Assembly: GCA_965284645.1 (NCBI GenBank)
Contig: OZ260106.1
Location: 4,154,001-4,218,000 of the forward strand
Source: JAIBAJ01 sp965284645
Lineage (GTDB): Bacteria; Bacteroidota; Bacteroidia; JAIBAJ01
Direction of reading: 5' to 3'
DNA: 64,000 nucleotides
Shown here piece by piece: positions 7,338 to 16,773 of the stretch (its first letter is position 1; each line of letters opens with the position of its first letter). The notes beneath the pieces were generated by a model that made no database searches, was not told the origin of the DNA, and was given only the letters and a program-made list of their open reading frames with translations. The translations under genes were made by a program, and so were the position numbers.

Positions 7338-8003
7338 TTACTTGCCTCCTCCGTACATTTTCATTAAATCTTCTTGTGTAACTTTCTTGTAATCCGAAGG
7401 CACAACAAATTTACTATCATCAATTTTCCCTTCAGAAACAGTTTTTGCAGTCATGGTCATTTTCATTCCTTTAGCAGCTACTGTATATTTAAGCATTAAA
7501 CCTTTTACTTCCTTAAAAGGATTTTCAGTTGAAGCGGAATAAGATTCTTGGCCAAATTTATCTGTGTAATACACATCAAACTGAGAACCACTTTCATCTT
7601 CATAAAGTGCATGTTTACAAGGAAAACCTGCAATGGTAGTATTATCACCTTTATCCAAAGACTTCAATTTAAAGGTCGATTTTTCCTTGTTTTTTTTCAC
7701 ATCCTCTTCTGTTATGGTCATGGCAAATTTATTACCCATCATATCCATCAAGGTAACCACCTCTTTTGATTTTTTGTCAGCAATGGTTACATTTTGCATT
7801 CCCATTCCCATTTTCATTTCAACTCTTGTTTTATTTTTTCCAACAAGAAGCGTTGCCTCCGAAGGCATCATAGCTGCCATCAAACTAGCATTTTCTCCAC
7901 TTACATCAGGCAAGCTAATACCATAAACGATGGTTCCTTCAAACTGAGCAAAACCCGCAAAGACCAGACAAGTAAGAACCAGCGATAGAATTATTTTTTT
8001 CAT
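7338..8003 (-). CDS. DUF4412 domain secreted/periplasmic protein
   Basis: 221 residues starting MKKIILSLVLTCLVFAGFAQ, a clear signal peptide with cleavage near AQ. The mature part opens FEGTIVYGISLPD, typical of DUF4412 (lipoprotein-like beta-sheet proteins of Bacteroidota). It is rich in methionine and lysine: MMPSEATLLVGKNKTRVEMKM, then MGMGMQNVTIADKKSKEVV. Function unknown in the family. I use the ATG at 8001-8003; a longer frame upstream adds 27 residues before the signal peptide and is unlikely. A near-match promoter (TACCTTCG) lies at 8028-8035. A strong terminator follows. Confidence 0.85.
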   Translation of the reverse strand: MKKIILSLVLTCLVFAGFAQFEGTIVYGISLPDVSGENASLMAAMMPSEATLLVGKNKTRVEMKMGMGMQNVTIADKKSKEVVTLMDMMGNKFAMTITEEDVKKNKEKSTFKLKSLDKGDNTTIAGFPCKHALYEDESGSQFDVYYTDKFGQESYSASTENPFKEVKGLMLKYTVAAKGMKMTMTAKTVSEGKIDDSKFVVPSDYKKVTQEDLMKMYGGGK

Positions 8004-8202
8004 TTTTTTTTTGGTTGAATTTGGAAGCGAAGGTATAAAATGGAGAGAATGTAGCGTATTATTTTTCTGCAATGAAGTTTGCATCTTAGCTAGGAAATTG
8101 CAATTACTTAATACTTGCTAGTTCTCCCTAGCTTTTCAGCTCATTTTCAATACCTTAAATTTAAACCTTTTTTGTATCTTTTAGTTTAATCCATATAAAT
8201 TT

Positions 8203-8210
8203 TACCTTTG
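8203..8210 (+). promoter_or_regulatory. -7 promoter box TACCTTTG
   Basis: A full TAnnTTTG match 19 bp before the ATG at 8230. The upstream -33 region is only a loose match (TTTAG at 8180-8184). Confidence 0.5.
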
Positions 8211-8229
8211 CAGGTTGTTACTAATTGAG

Positions 8230-10755
8230 ATGTTGAATTCTATGCTAAAAAAGGCTTGGATTTTTTTCATAATGCTAGGCTGGATTTCTACAACTAGGGG
8301 CCAGTTTACGTTAAATGGGAATGCAGCCCAAACAAGCTGCAACTGCTATGATATTACCCCAAATACTAACGACCAGTTTGGATCCATCTGGAATACAACC
8401 CAAATTAGTTTAAACAATGCCTTTGATTTTTCCTTTTCGGTCTTTCTTGGTTGTGATGATTTTGGAGCTGATGGAATCGGTTTTGTACTTCAGCCTATTA
8501 ACACCAACCAAGGCGTTGGAGGATCAGGATTAGGCTACATGGGAATCAATCCTTCTTTGGTGGTAGAAATTGACACATACCAAAACAATCCCTATGACCC
8601 TGCGAGTGACCACATTGCCATCTTACAAAATGGAGATCCGGACCACAGCACCGGTAATACCTTGGCTGGACCCATTCAAGCAAGTCCAACTTCTCAAAAT
8701 GTAGAAGATTGTGCCAACCATACTTTTCGAGTTGTTTGGGATCCAGCAGCGAACTCATTTCGTGTCTATTTTGACGGTAATCTTCGTTCTTCTTACACGG
8801 GCGACATAATTAATACCATTTTTGGTGGTTCTCCGAATGTTTATTGGGGTTTTACTGGCGGTACCGGTTACTATTTCAATCGCCAAAGCATGTGTATCAC
8901 CCTAACCTGCAATTTCAGTTTTGCACCTGCAACGAATTGCACAGGTGTAGATGTTCAATTTACTGATGCGAGTTCATCGAACCTGGGCAGTATTACTTCG
9001 TGGGATTGGAATTTTGGAGATGGAAGTCCAGTTGTATCAGGCATTGCCAATCCTACTCATGCCTATGCTACTCCAGGCACGTATAATGTTACCCTAAGCG
9101 TAAATGATGTGGGAGGTTGCGGTGCCAGCTATACCTTACCAATTACAATAAACCCAGGACCAACGGTAGATTTTACAGCGAACCCCAATCCGGCTTGTGT
9201 AGGCACTCCAATAACTTTTACAGATGCAAGCACTTCAACAGCTGCCTCAGGTACAATTAATGGCTGGGATTATAATTTTAATCAAAATCAAGGTTTACCT
9301 GGAATTCCTAGTACGCATTCTACTTTGCAGAATCCAAGCTTTACCTATAATTCTGCCAATACCTTTAATGTAATCCTTAATGTAACCACTACAACTGGTT
9401 GCACAGGCACAGTGACCAAACAGGTTGTTGTTAGCCCGATGCCATTTGCCAACTTTACAGCAGGATTTGCCTGTGAAGGAAACCCTACTCAACTAACTGA
9501 TGCCAGTTCGGTTTCAACAGGAAATATAACGGAATGGGATTGGGACTTTGGGGATGGAACACCAAATCAAACCATTCAAAATCCAGCCCATATCTTTGCA
9601 AGCCCAGGAAGTCAAACGGTAACACTTACTGTAACAACGGCATCGAACTGCACAGCTTCAAACACGCTTGATGTATTTGTTAGCCCAAGCCCTATTGCGG
9701 ATTTTACAGTTGCAGGAGTTTGCGAGAACACACCCAGTATTTTCATTAATAATTCCTCGCCTGGAGTTGGTTCAACTATTGTAGGCTACGCTTGGCATTT
9801 GGGGGATGGTTCTGCCATTGATTCTTCTGCAAACATTAGTCACACTTATACCATTGGCAATGATTATACAGTTGTTTTAGAAGCCATTAGTGATTCTGGC
9901 TGTATAAATGCCGACACCTTGATTTATTCTGTTTTCCCCACCCCTGTCCCTGTATTTGTAATTCAAAACCCTCGTGGCGACTCTTGTTTACCGGCAACCT
10001 ATACAATTGATGCAAGTGCTAGTTCCGTTGCCAATCCTGGAGCCCAAACCAATACCATTTCTACTTTCACCTATGATTTTGGAGACGGAAACACGATTTC
10101 TGATATTTCAGCTCAGGTTGACCATGTGTACACCCAAGCCGGTACTTACTCTTTGAACCTTATTGTAACCTCTAACAATGGTTGTATTGACACCTTGATT
10201 CAAGACTCTGCCATAACAATTTACCCAAGCCCCATCGCTGGCTTTTTAGCAAGTCCTACTGAATTGGATTTCATTAACAATACCGTTGATATTTCGGATT
10301 TAAGTTCAGATGCATTAACCTGGAATTATGAATTTGGAGATGGAGCAAGCTCATCGAATTCAAATCCAGACCATACCTATGGAACTACCACCCAATGTTA
10401 TGATATTATCCAAACCGTAACCAACCAATTTGGCTGCCAAGATACGGCCGTTAGAACCGTTTGTATGTATCCCTTTTATGCCATTTATATTCCCAACACC
10501 TTTACACCAGATGGCGATTTACGTAATCCATCTTTTATGCCTAAAGGTGAAGGCGTGAAGGAATATGAAATACGGATATTTAATCGCTGGGGAGAAGAAG
10601 TTTTCAGATCGAAAGACCTAGAACAGGGATGGGATGGAGTGGTGGTATCTACCGGAGATTTTGCGCAACAGGATATTTATAGTTATGTAATCAAAACCAT
10701 TGATTACACCGATAAGAAATATACCTACCGAGGACAGGTCAATTTATTTAGGTAG
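8230..10755 (+). CDS. Large secreted lectin-PKD protein with T9SS type B tail
   Basis: About 841 residues. A signal peptide (MLKKAWIFFIMLGWIST..RGQ) is followed by an L-type-lectin-like domain over about residues 25-225 (DDFGADGIGFVLQP, then VVEIDTYQNN, then HTFRVVWDP). Six PKD domains follow (about 230-750), each with a WxxGDG core such as WDWNFGDGSP or WDWDFGDGTP. A gliding-motility-associated C-terminus closes it: IPNTFTPDGD, then IRIFNRWGEEVF, then YSYVIKTID. The last domain is the type B sorting signal for the type IX secretion system, so the protein should be exported and kept at or released from the surface. Binding of glycans or adhesion is inferred. Two ATGs (8230, 8242) are possible starts. 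Confidence 0.9.
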   Translation: MLNSMLKKAWIFFIMLGWISTTRGQFTLNGNAAQTSCNCYDITPNTNDQFGSIWNTTQISLNNAFDFSFSVFLGCDDFGADGIGFVLQPINTNQGVGGSGLGYMGINPSLVVEIDTYQNNPYDPASDHIAILQNGDPDHSTGNTLAGPIQASPTSQNVEDCANHTFRVVWDPAANSFRVYFDGNLRSSYTGDIINTIFGGSPNVYWGFTGGTGYYFNRQSMCITLTCNFSFAPATNCTGVDVQFTDASSSNLGSITSWDWNFGDGSPVVSGIANPTHAYATPGTYNVTLSVNDVGGCGASYTLPITINPGPTVDFTANPNPACVGTPITFTDASTSTAASGTINGWDYNFNQNQGLPGIPSTHSTLQNPSFTYNSANTFNVILNVTTTTGCTGTVTKQVVVSPMPFANFTAGFACEGNPTQLTDASSVSTGNITEWDWDFGDGTPNQTIQNPAHIFASPGSQTVTLTVTTASNCTASNTLDVFVSPSPIADFTVAGVCENTPSIFINNSSPGVGSTIVGYAWHLGDGSAIDSSANISHTYTIGNDYTVVLEAISDSGCINADTLIYSVFPTPVPVFVIQNPRGDSCLPATYTIDASASSVANPGAQTNTISTFTYDFGDGNTISDISAQVDHVYTQAGTYSLNLIVTSNNGCIDTLIQDSAITIYPSPIAGFLASPTELDFINNTVDISDLSSDALTWNYEFGDGASSSNSNPDHTYGTTTQCYDIIQTVTNQFGCQDTAVRTVCMYPFYAIYIPNTFTPDGDLRNPSFMPKGEGVKEYEIRIFNRWGEEVFRSKDLEQGWDGVVVSTGDFAQQDIYSYVIKTIDYTDKKYTYRGQVNLFR

Positions 10756-10756
10756 A

Positions 10757-13700
10757 TTATTTAGTTGGTCCGATAATCTCAGCCTCTCCCCCGCTTTTCA
10801 ATATCAGGATTTTGGATTCTTTAGGCATTTGCACTGGTACAAGTTTTCTAACATTTCCTGAAACATTCGGAATAACACCTTCTATCTTCCTTAATTTCCC
10901 TTCACTCTGAAGTTCAAGCACTAGGCCTTTGTTGGCATCGATTGGACCAATTTCTGGGGCATTGTCAAAGAAGTTACCATGCAGATAAACCAAAGGATAC
11001 CCCTCTTGGGAGTCTTCTAATTTCACCGAACTAAAAATCGGACCAAACTGCAATTCTGGTGGAGTTACACACAGCTTAAATTTCCTATTGCCGATGTATG
11101 TTAGAATTCGACTGTGCGATTCTTTATAAAACTTCAAATCCACCTTTTCCCGTTTTGAGCCAAGACAATCCGAAATACTTGCTTCCTTATATTGTTTATA
11201 CCTCAAAAATTTTCTTCGAAACATTGGCAATTCTTTAGTAAACTTTTCATACGGTATTACTGGCTTATAAACACCTTCTTGCATAGAACAAAGCAATGGA
11301 TCAAGGCTACCATTTTCATCAATATCAGAGGTATAAAGCCTTATTTCCCCTTCAGCATTTGGTACAAAGCGTGTATTGAGCCCCCAATTACCAGCAATCA
11401 AAAACGTGCCTCCCCTTGAACCTTCTATCCAATTTAAGTGCTGCCAAAATCCTTCAGGAAGAAGGGTATCAGCTTTTTCATAAGTCCCCTTATTATTCCA
11501 AAACATTAAAACGGGCATCCATTCCCCAGCCAAAAGGATATCAGTCCATCCATCTTGATCAAAATCCTTGCACAGAACAGTATTCACCATGCCTGTCTTG
11601 GAAAGTATAGGTGGTGTGCTATTGGTAAATTTACCTTTTTTGTTTTCTAACAGCTGCGATTCCGGTATTTCAGGAAATCGTCCTGGTACATTTCTTGAAC
11701 CAACAAAAAGGTCTAAATCTCCATCCTTATCAAAATCCAATACCTGTGCTTCACTTCCACTATTCGATTCAATCGGCAAACAATCTTCACATTTAACAAA
11801 TCTTCCTTGGCCATTATTTATGTATAATCGATCTTGATAGATTTGAGATTGCGAGTGTTCATTCCCACCACTAACTACAAACAAATCCAAATCTTCATCT
11901 CGATCAAAATCTGCTAAAACAATTCCACCATCCACATAGATAGAATCCCCCTTCATATCGGTAGAATTTTCAAAGAAACGGCCGTCGCTTTGCTGAAAAT
12001 AGATTCGGGTTGAAATAGGACCGCTTCCGCTGATGACTACATCCTCTAAACCATTTCCATCTAAATCGCCCACCGCGGCATATGGACCATAAACATTTAA
12101 ACGATGAGGAAGCAAGGGCTCCTTTTTTAGGTCATTAAATAAGGAAGGTTTATCTTCATAATTCATTCCACCCAATTTACTTACTTCATACCTATTTGGA
12201 ATGGCTGGTTTGGCGGGTAAGGAAACTTTTTTAAAATCACTTTGTTTTACCCAAAGTTCCTTATTCAATGGTGGATTTTTAATTAGGGCCTTTTTTGATA
12301 CCCCTGAAACTATAACTACACTATCAATAGGAGAGTTCGAAGGAAAGCCGAAAAAGGCCCCGGGAAAGTGGGCGCTCAAAATTCCTTGATTATTTGTAAT
12401 CTCTTGGTATGATTTTTTCCCCGATTGATATACTGAAATATAGGAATTAAAGGCCGTATTGGGATTTTCGAAATAAATGGAAAGAAAATTCTTCTTTTGA
12501 AGCGTATTTTCCATAATGACAGATAAGGTATCCGAATTTGACAACACCAAATCCAAATCTCCATCTTTGTCCAAATCGGCAGCAACTGCAGCTGTAGTGA
12601 TTAACTTTTGATTGATTCCGAAATCTTCATTCAAAGGAAAACTAAGATTCTCTGTCTGAAGATGCAATTGATTTGGAGTTTTCCTTGGACCTAGCTTAAT
12701 CAGTCTATAGTTTTCTATAGGGGAGGCTTTATAGGAAGAAGATTGCCCCGCTCGAAAAATGCTGTCCACCTTATATTTCATAAAGTCCCTATCCAATACA
12801 TTATGAACCAGTCCATTAGAAATAAACACATCCATTTTTCCATCGGCATTAAAATCCTCCGATAAAACTGACCAACTCCAATCCGAATTTGCAAGGCCGA
12901 CCAATTGTCCAATTTCGGAAAACTTACCTTGTCCGTTATTCAATTGAACCATATTTCTTACTTCCTGCCGGAAATGGTTCTTAGTTAGTATGTTGTATTT
13001 ATCAATTGGCACCTCAAAAGTTGAAATTTTGTATTCACTGGTTTGCCTTGGACTCATATCCAGGGTAATTAAATCAGAAAGTGCATCCCCATTTAAATCA
13101 CAAAAAGCGGAACCCATTGTAAACAAACTTGTATGATCGAAAAAACCAGACAAGCTTTCTTCAAATGTTCCATCCTTCTTATTTATATACAAAAAGTCTC
13201 TATGGACATAATCATTACCAACATAGATATCCGTCCAATTATCTTGATTGAAATCAGCAGTAATCACACTTAGGCCAAAGGCATTCTCAGGTTTAATTCC
13301 GGCTTGTTGTGAAACGTCCTTAAACCCTTTTCCTTTTTCGTTATGATAAAGCAAATCTGAAAAGGGATAGGTCTGACCGGCTTGTTGATTAAAAACATCA
13401 TAAATATGATCTGAAAAACTTTCCAAAGGCTGATTAACGAGATACAAATCCATATATCCATCTTGGTCATAATCAAAAAAAGTTGCCTGGATAGAATTAC
13501 CTATGTAGTTCAACCCAAAAGCCTTTGAACTTTCCTGAAAAACAAAATCACCCTTATTTATAAATAGCATATTTCCACCGCTACTACTGTCAGGGTAACA
13601 TAACTTGGTAATAAATACATCCAATAGGCCATCATTGTTTACATCCGCAATCGTTGCTCCATTTGACCAAGACTTGGTCCGAATGCCCTTTTTAGGAGGT

Positions 13701-14011
13701 AATACTTCAAATTGCATTCCACCCAAATTCTTATAGAGCTTTGCACCTTCTTGATTGGCTACCATTAAAACATCCTCCCAACCATCCTTATTAAAATCAG
13801 CAACGGCTATTCCACCGCCACTAAAACTTATATAAGGGAACTTCTGAATAAATATGTTTAGGGAATCGGATTCGACTAATTTATTCTCAAAATCAAATCC
13901 AGTTTGCATACTGGAGAGTGGACGAAATTGCCCTTTTGAATCAAATGGACAAAATGCTGCTAGGCATAGAGCCGCCAAATAAGCAAAAAAAATTGGTTTA
14001 TTGGATTTCAA
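10757..14011 (-). CDS. Secreted FG-GAP/VCBS repeat protein
   Basis: A 1084-residue protein with an N-terminal signal (IFFAYLAALCLAAFC; the LAAFC could be a lipobox). About twelve calcium-binding repeat motifs of the form DxNxDGxxD follow, for example DFNKDGWEDV, DVNNDGLLDV, DYDQDGYMDL, DLDKDGDLDL and DFDQDGWTDI, which form FG-GAP beta-propellers. The stretch near residues 515-605 has the position of an ASPIC/UnbV domain but is degenerate. The start is TTG (14009-14011), chosen because the signal peptide begins there and no ATG is in reach. It follows the haloperoxidase-like gene by 3 bp and is probably co-transcribed. It converges on the PKD gene with 1 bp between stops. Confidence 0.85.
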   Translation of the reverse strand: MKSNKPIFFAYLAALCLAAFCPFDSKGQFRPLSSMQTGFDFENKLVESDSLNIFIQKFPYISFSGGGIAVADFNKDGWEDVLMVANQEGAKLYKNLGGMQFEVLPPKKGIRTKSWSNGATIADVNNDGLLDVFITKLCYPDSSSGGNMLFINKGDFVFQESSKAFGLNYIGNSIQATFFDYDQDGYMDLYLVNQPLESFSDHIYDVFNQQAGQTYPFSDLLYHNEKGKGFKDVSQQAGIKPENAFGLSVITADFNQDNWTDIYVGNDYVHRDFLYINKKDGTFEESLSGFFDHTSLFTMGSAFCDLNGDALSDLITLDMSPRQTSEYKISTFEVPIDKYNILTKNHFRQEVRNMVQLNNGQGKFSEIGQLVGLANSDWSWSVLSEDFNADGKMDVFISNGLVHNVLDRDFMKYKVDSIFRAGQSSSYKASPIENYRLIKLGPRKTPNQLHLQTENLSFPLNEDFGINQKLITTAAVAADLDKDGDLDLVLSNSDTLSVIMENTLQKKNFLSIYFENPNTAFNSYISVYQSGKKSYQEITNNQGILSAHFPGAFFGFPSNSPIDSVVIVSGVSKKALIKNPPLNKELWVKQSDFKKVSLPAKPAIPNRYEVSKLGGMNYEDKPSLFNDLKKEPLLPHRLNVYGPYAAVGDLDGNGLEDVVISGSGPISTRIYFQQSDGRFFENSTDMKGDSIYVDGGIVLADFDRDEDLDLFVVSGGNEHSQSQIYQDRLYINNGQGRFVKCEDCLPIESNSGSEAQVLDFDKDGDLDLFVGSRNVPGRFPEIPESQLLENKKGKFTNSTPPILSKTGMVNTVLCKDFDQDGWTDILLAGEWMPVLMFWNNKGTYEKADTLLPEGFWQHLNWIEGSRGGTFLIAGNWGLNTRFVPNAEGEIRLYTSDIDENGSLDPLLCSMQEGVYKPVIPYEKFTKELPMFRRKFLRYKQYKEASISDCLGSKREKVDLKFYKESHSRILTYIGNRKFKLCVTPPELQFGPIFSSVKLEDSQEGYPLVYLHGNFFDNAPEIGPIDANKGLVLELQSEGKLRKIEGVIPNVSGNVRKLVPVQMPKESKILILKSGGEAEIIGPTK

Positions 14012-14014
14012 AAA

Positions 14015-15313
14015 TTAAGGATTAGTTTTCCATTTATTGATCAGTAATTTACCTATTTTCTCCCCTCTATTAAAGCCATCAACAATAGCTTTTCTGAAGT
14101 GAATGCCGCCTAATATCCGACTTTCACCAGCTTGCATAGCTGCCGATCTAAAATTCGGAAAAGTTGCTTTGGGCAATTGGAATGTAACCTGGGTTTTATC
14201 TGTATAGGAAAAATCACTTCCAAAATATTCCGACAGCACTACCGCTGCTGCAGAAGATACCTGACTATGACCACTTGGATACTCCGGGAAAGCTGGGGTT
14301 TCAATCGCTGGTCTCCAACCGGATTCACTATATTTATTGATTACCGTTACTGGACGAATTGAATTAAAATGGTATTTCAAATTCCAACAATCAATAAATG
14401 CATCATAACAAACAACACTTAATTTAGCTAATAGGGTGGACAAATCTTTAATTGGGATATTCTTTTCCTCACTTAAATCGCATAAAAGCATAATCCAATG
14501 CTGGGAAGGAGTCATTCGAAAGGAAAACTGCATTACATGCCCAGTTAGTTCCAATTGGATAGGATTGCAATCCCAATGCCTAGCAATATTTAGGGTAGAA
14601 TCTGTATTTTTTAAAGCGAATTGGTATACTTCCCCCAATTCTTTTTGAAAAGCCGATTGAGGATCCAAACTAAAGGTATTGGGTCCCATTTCTGAATAGT
14701 TCATATTGCTATCAATTACCAAAGGCTGAATAGTTCCCCAATAAGGTTCTACAGGATCAGAATATCCAGGAGGTGTTAATTTGTAGGCAGATTCCTTCTC
14801 GGAAACCGAATAACGCAAAAAGGTCAACCTACGTTTGTAACCATCCGAATTGGCCCTATTCATTAATTGCTCAGTTAACTCATTGGCAAACAATTTTGAT
14901 TGATCTGCTACTTTAGGATCCAAAGCAGCGGATAATTTTTCTAAAATTGGATTGCATTGCTTTTCAAACTCGGCCGATGAATAAATTAATTTGGATGCCG
15001 TACTTACAAAACAAAGTGCGGCAGTATAATTGGGATCAAACGATCCTTCTTTCCTCCATTTAACCGGTTTTATCCCCTTTAAATATTCCCAAATAGGATC
15101 CTGATGAATGGCCTCATAAACACCCAAATTCGAATACATATAAATCCTTGAAGCAACAGGTGGCGAAAATTGATCCACCAACAAACGGTCACCCAAAATT
15201 CGATTTAACTCCGTTAAATAATTTGACTGAGAAAGTACATTCCCGTAAAGAAGAGCAAAAAACATAGACAAAACAACTAGTTTGGCTCTTAAGTAAAATT
15301 TGAATTGACTCAT
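14015..15313 (-). CDS. Vanadium-dependent haloperoxidase/PAP2-like secreted protein
   Basis: A 432-residue helical protein with a signal peptide (MSQFKFYLRAKLVVLSMFFA...LSQ). The C-terminal part carries the PAP2/haloperoxidase active-site motifs: FPEYPSGHSQVSSAAAVVLS, with the catalytic histidine and a phosphate- or vanadate-binding serine, and ESRILGGIHFRKAIVDGFNR, with the second arginine-histidine pair. Members either oxidise halides using vanadate or act as acid phosphatases; sequence alone does not decide. Directly upstream of the FG-GAP protein, an arrangement I associate with Bacteroidota surface-protein operons. An ATG 33 bp further upstream would extend it past the likely signal start. 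Confidence 0.85.
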   Translation of the reverse strand: MSQFKFYLRAKLVVLSMFFALLYGNVLSQSNYLTELNRILGDRLLVDQFSPPVASRIYMYSNLGVYEAIHQDPIWEYLKGIKPVKWRKEGSFDPNYTAALCFVSTASKLIYSSAEFEKQCNPILEKLSAALDPKVADQSKLFANELTEQLMNRANSDGYKRRLTFLRYSVSEKESAYKLTPPGYSDPVEPYWGTIQPLVIDSNMNYSEMGPNTFSLDPQSAFQKELGEVYQFALKNTDSTLNIARHWDCNPIQLELTGHVMQFSFRMTPSQHWIMLLCDLSEEKNIPIKDLSTLLAKLSVVCYDAFIDCWNLKYHFNSIRPVTVINKYSESGWRPAIETPAFPEYPSGHSQVSSAAAVVLSEYFGSDFSYTDKTQVTFQLPKATFPNFRSAAMQAGESRILGGIHFRKAIVDGFNRGEKIGKLLINKWKTNP

Positions 15314-15516
15314 GGGGGTTGCAATATAAGAATGATCTTTCAACATATTGAGTTTTTTTTTATGACCTTAGATTTCACCTTTACTCCATCTTTAAAGAAT
15401 TGACAACAAATCAAATACTTTGAAAAACCATTTTATTGCTGAATTCCTGCTAATAATTACAACAAGCTTGCTGCCAAAAGAAAAAAATTGTTTCCTTAGC
15501 CGAATCTGTAAGACCT

Positions 15517-16626
15517 ATGAAGGAAAAAATTATTTATTGCCTTTTATTTGTTGTTTTGGGCCTTTCAAATCCTGGTCTATGCGCAGATAGTCTACGTATT
15601 GGACTTTTTGATGGAGACAACTTCCAAACCTTGGTGTTATCTGTCTTAAGCCATGGCTACACCTTGAATGATACGCCTATCTCAAAAGATGATGTCCTGA
15701 AAATAAGCTTGGTTGGCGACAGTATAAAAGGGGTGTCACTTAAAGGAGTCAAAGTCTTTGGAAGAAGAATTGAATTCTATGGCCCAATGCTAAATCAATT
15801 TAAACTAAAGGCAGGAAACAACGAAGCCAGAGTATACAAAGGAAGTTTGGAAATTAAGGTCTTAAGAGGAAAAATCCGACTTGTCAATATAACAGATATG
15901 GAACAATATGTTTCTGGAGTAATCGATGCTGAAATTGGGCCAAAATCCTTTATGGAATTCTACAAAGTACAAGCCATTATAGCCCGAACTTTTGCCTTTG
16001 AAAACATTCAAAAACACCAAGACGAAGGATTTAATCTATGCGATCAAGTCCATTGTCAGGTATTTAAAGGTATGGCTATTCGAAATGAACGTATAATTCT
16101 GGCAACTGCAAAAACTGAGTCGATGGTAATACGTGAAGCCTCTGGCGCATTGGCTTTCGTTCCTTATCATAGCAATTGCGGTGGTCAAACCGAAAGCAGT
16201 GAAAATGTTTGGGGAGGGGCAAAATCACACCTAAAACCCGTGAAGGATACCTTTTGCTTAAGACAATCAAAAGCTGTTTGGGAAAAGAAAATAAGCCGGG
16301 AACGATGGGAAAAATGGTTGATCCGACATCATGTCGACAAATTAGTTGGAGAAGAATTTCAATTAAACCAAACCAACCGAAAAAAAGAGATTGATTTGGC
16401 CGGACAAACATTCGCAACCCGCAAAATCCGCTCCGACTTTGGCTTAAGTTCTAGTTTCTTTAATATCAAAGCAACAGCCAAGGAGATTATTTTTACAGGA
16501 CGGGGATATGGACATGGGGTTGGAATTTGTCAACAAGGAGCCTCTCGAATGGCTGAACTTGGCTACTCCTACAAAGATATCCTTAATCACTACTATTATA
16601 ATATCAGGGTTGGAAAATTGAAATAA
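15517..16626 (+). CDS. SpoIID/LytB-domain peptidoglycan hydrolase-like protein
   Basis: 369 residues with a signal peptide (MKEKIIYCLLFVVLGLSNPG). The SpoIID domain covers about residues 110-365: NITDMEQYVSGVIDAEIGP, VQAIIARTFAFEN, FKGMAIRNERI, SNCGGQTESSENVWGG and the C-terminal GRGYGHGVGICQQGASRMAE with YKDILNHYYYN. SpoIID of endospore formers is a lytic transglycosylase that cuts denuded glycan strands. Non-sporulating Bacteroidota carry homologues thought to act in cell-wall remodelling. It stands alone between divergent and downstream genes. Confidence 0.9.
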   Translation: MKEKIIYCLLFVVLGLSNPGLCADSLRIGLFDGDNFQTLVLSVLSHGYTLNDTPISKDDVLKISLVGDSIKGVSLKGVKVFGRRIEFYGPMLNQFKLKAGNNEARVYKGSLEIKVLRGKIRLVNITDMEQYVSGVIDAEIGPKSFMEFYKVQAIIARTFAFENIQKHQDEGFNLCDQVHCQVFKGMAIRNERIILATAKTESMVIREASGALAFVPYHSNCGGQTESSENVWGGAKSHLKPVKDTFCLRQSKAVWEKKISRERWEKWLIRHHVDKLVGEEFQLNQTNRKKEIDLAGQTFATRKIRSDFGLSSSFFNIKATAKEIIFTGRGYGHGVGICQQGASRMAELGYSYKDILNHYYYNIRVGKLK

Positions 16627-16773
16627 AACTGGGTTAAATCCTATTCATTTCAAATGCCTGAAGACGAATTTATTTCCCCAATAGGCAAGTTTCTTTAAAA
16701 GCATTCGCCCTTTCTGAATAAATTTAAAAGGCAACAAAGAAAAAATCCCACCTTTGTCCTGCAATTCCAAAGC

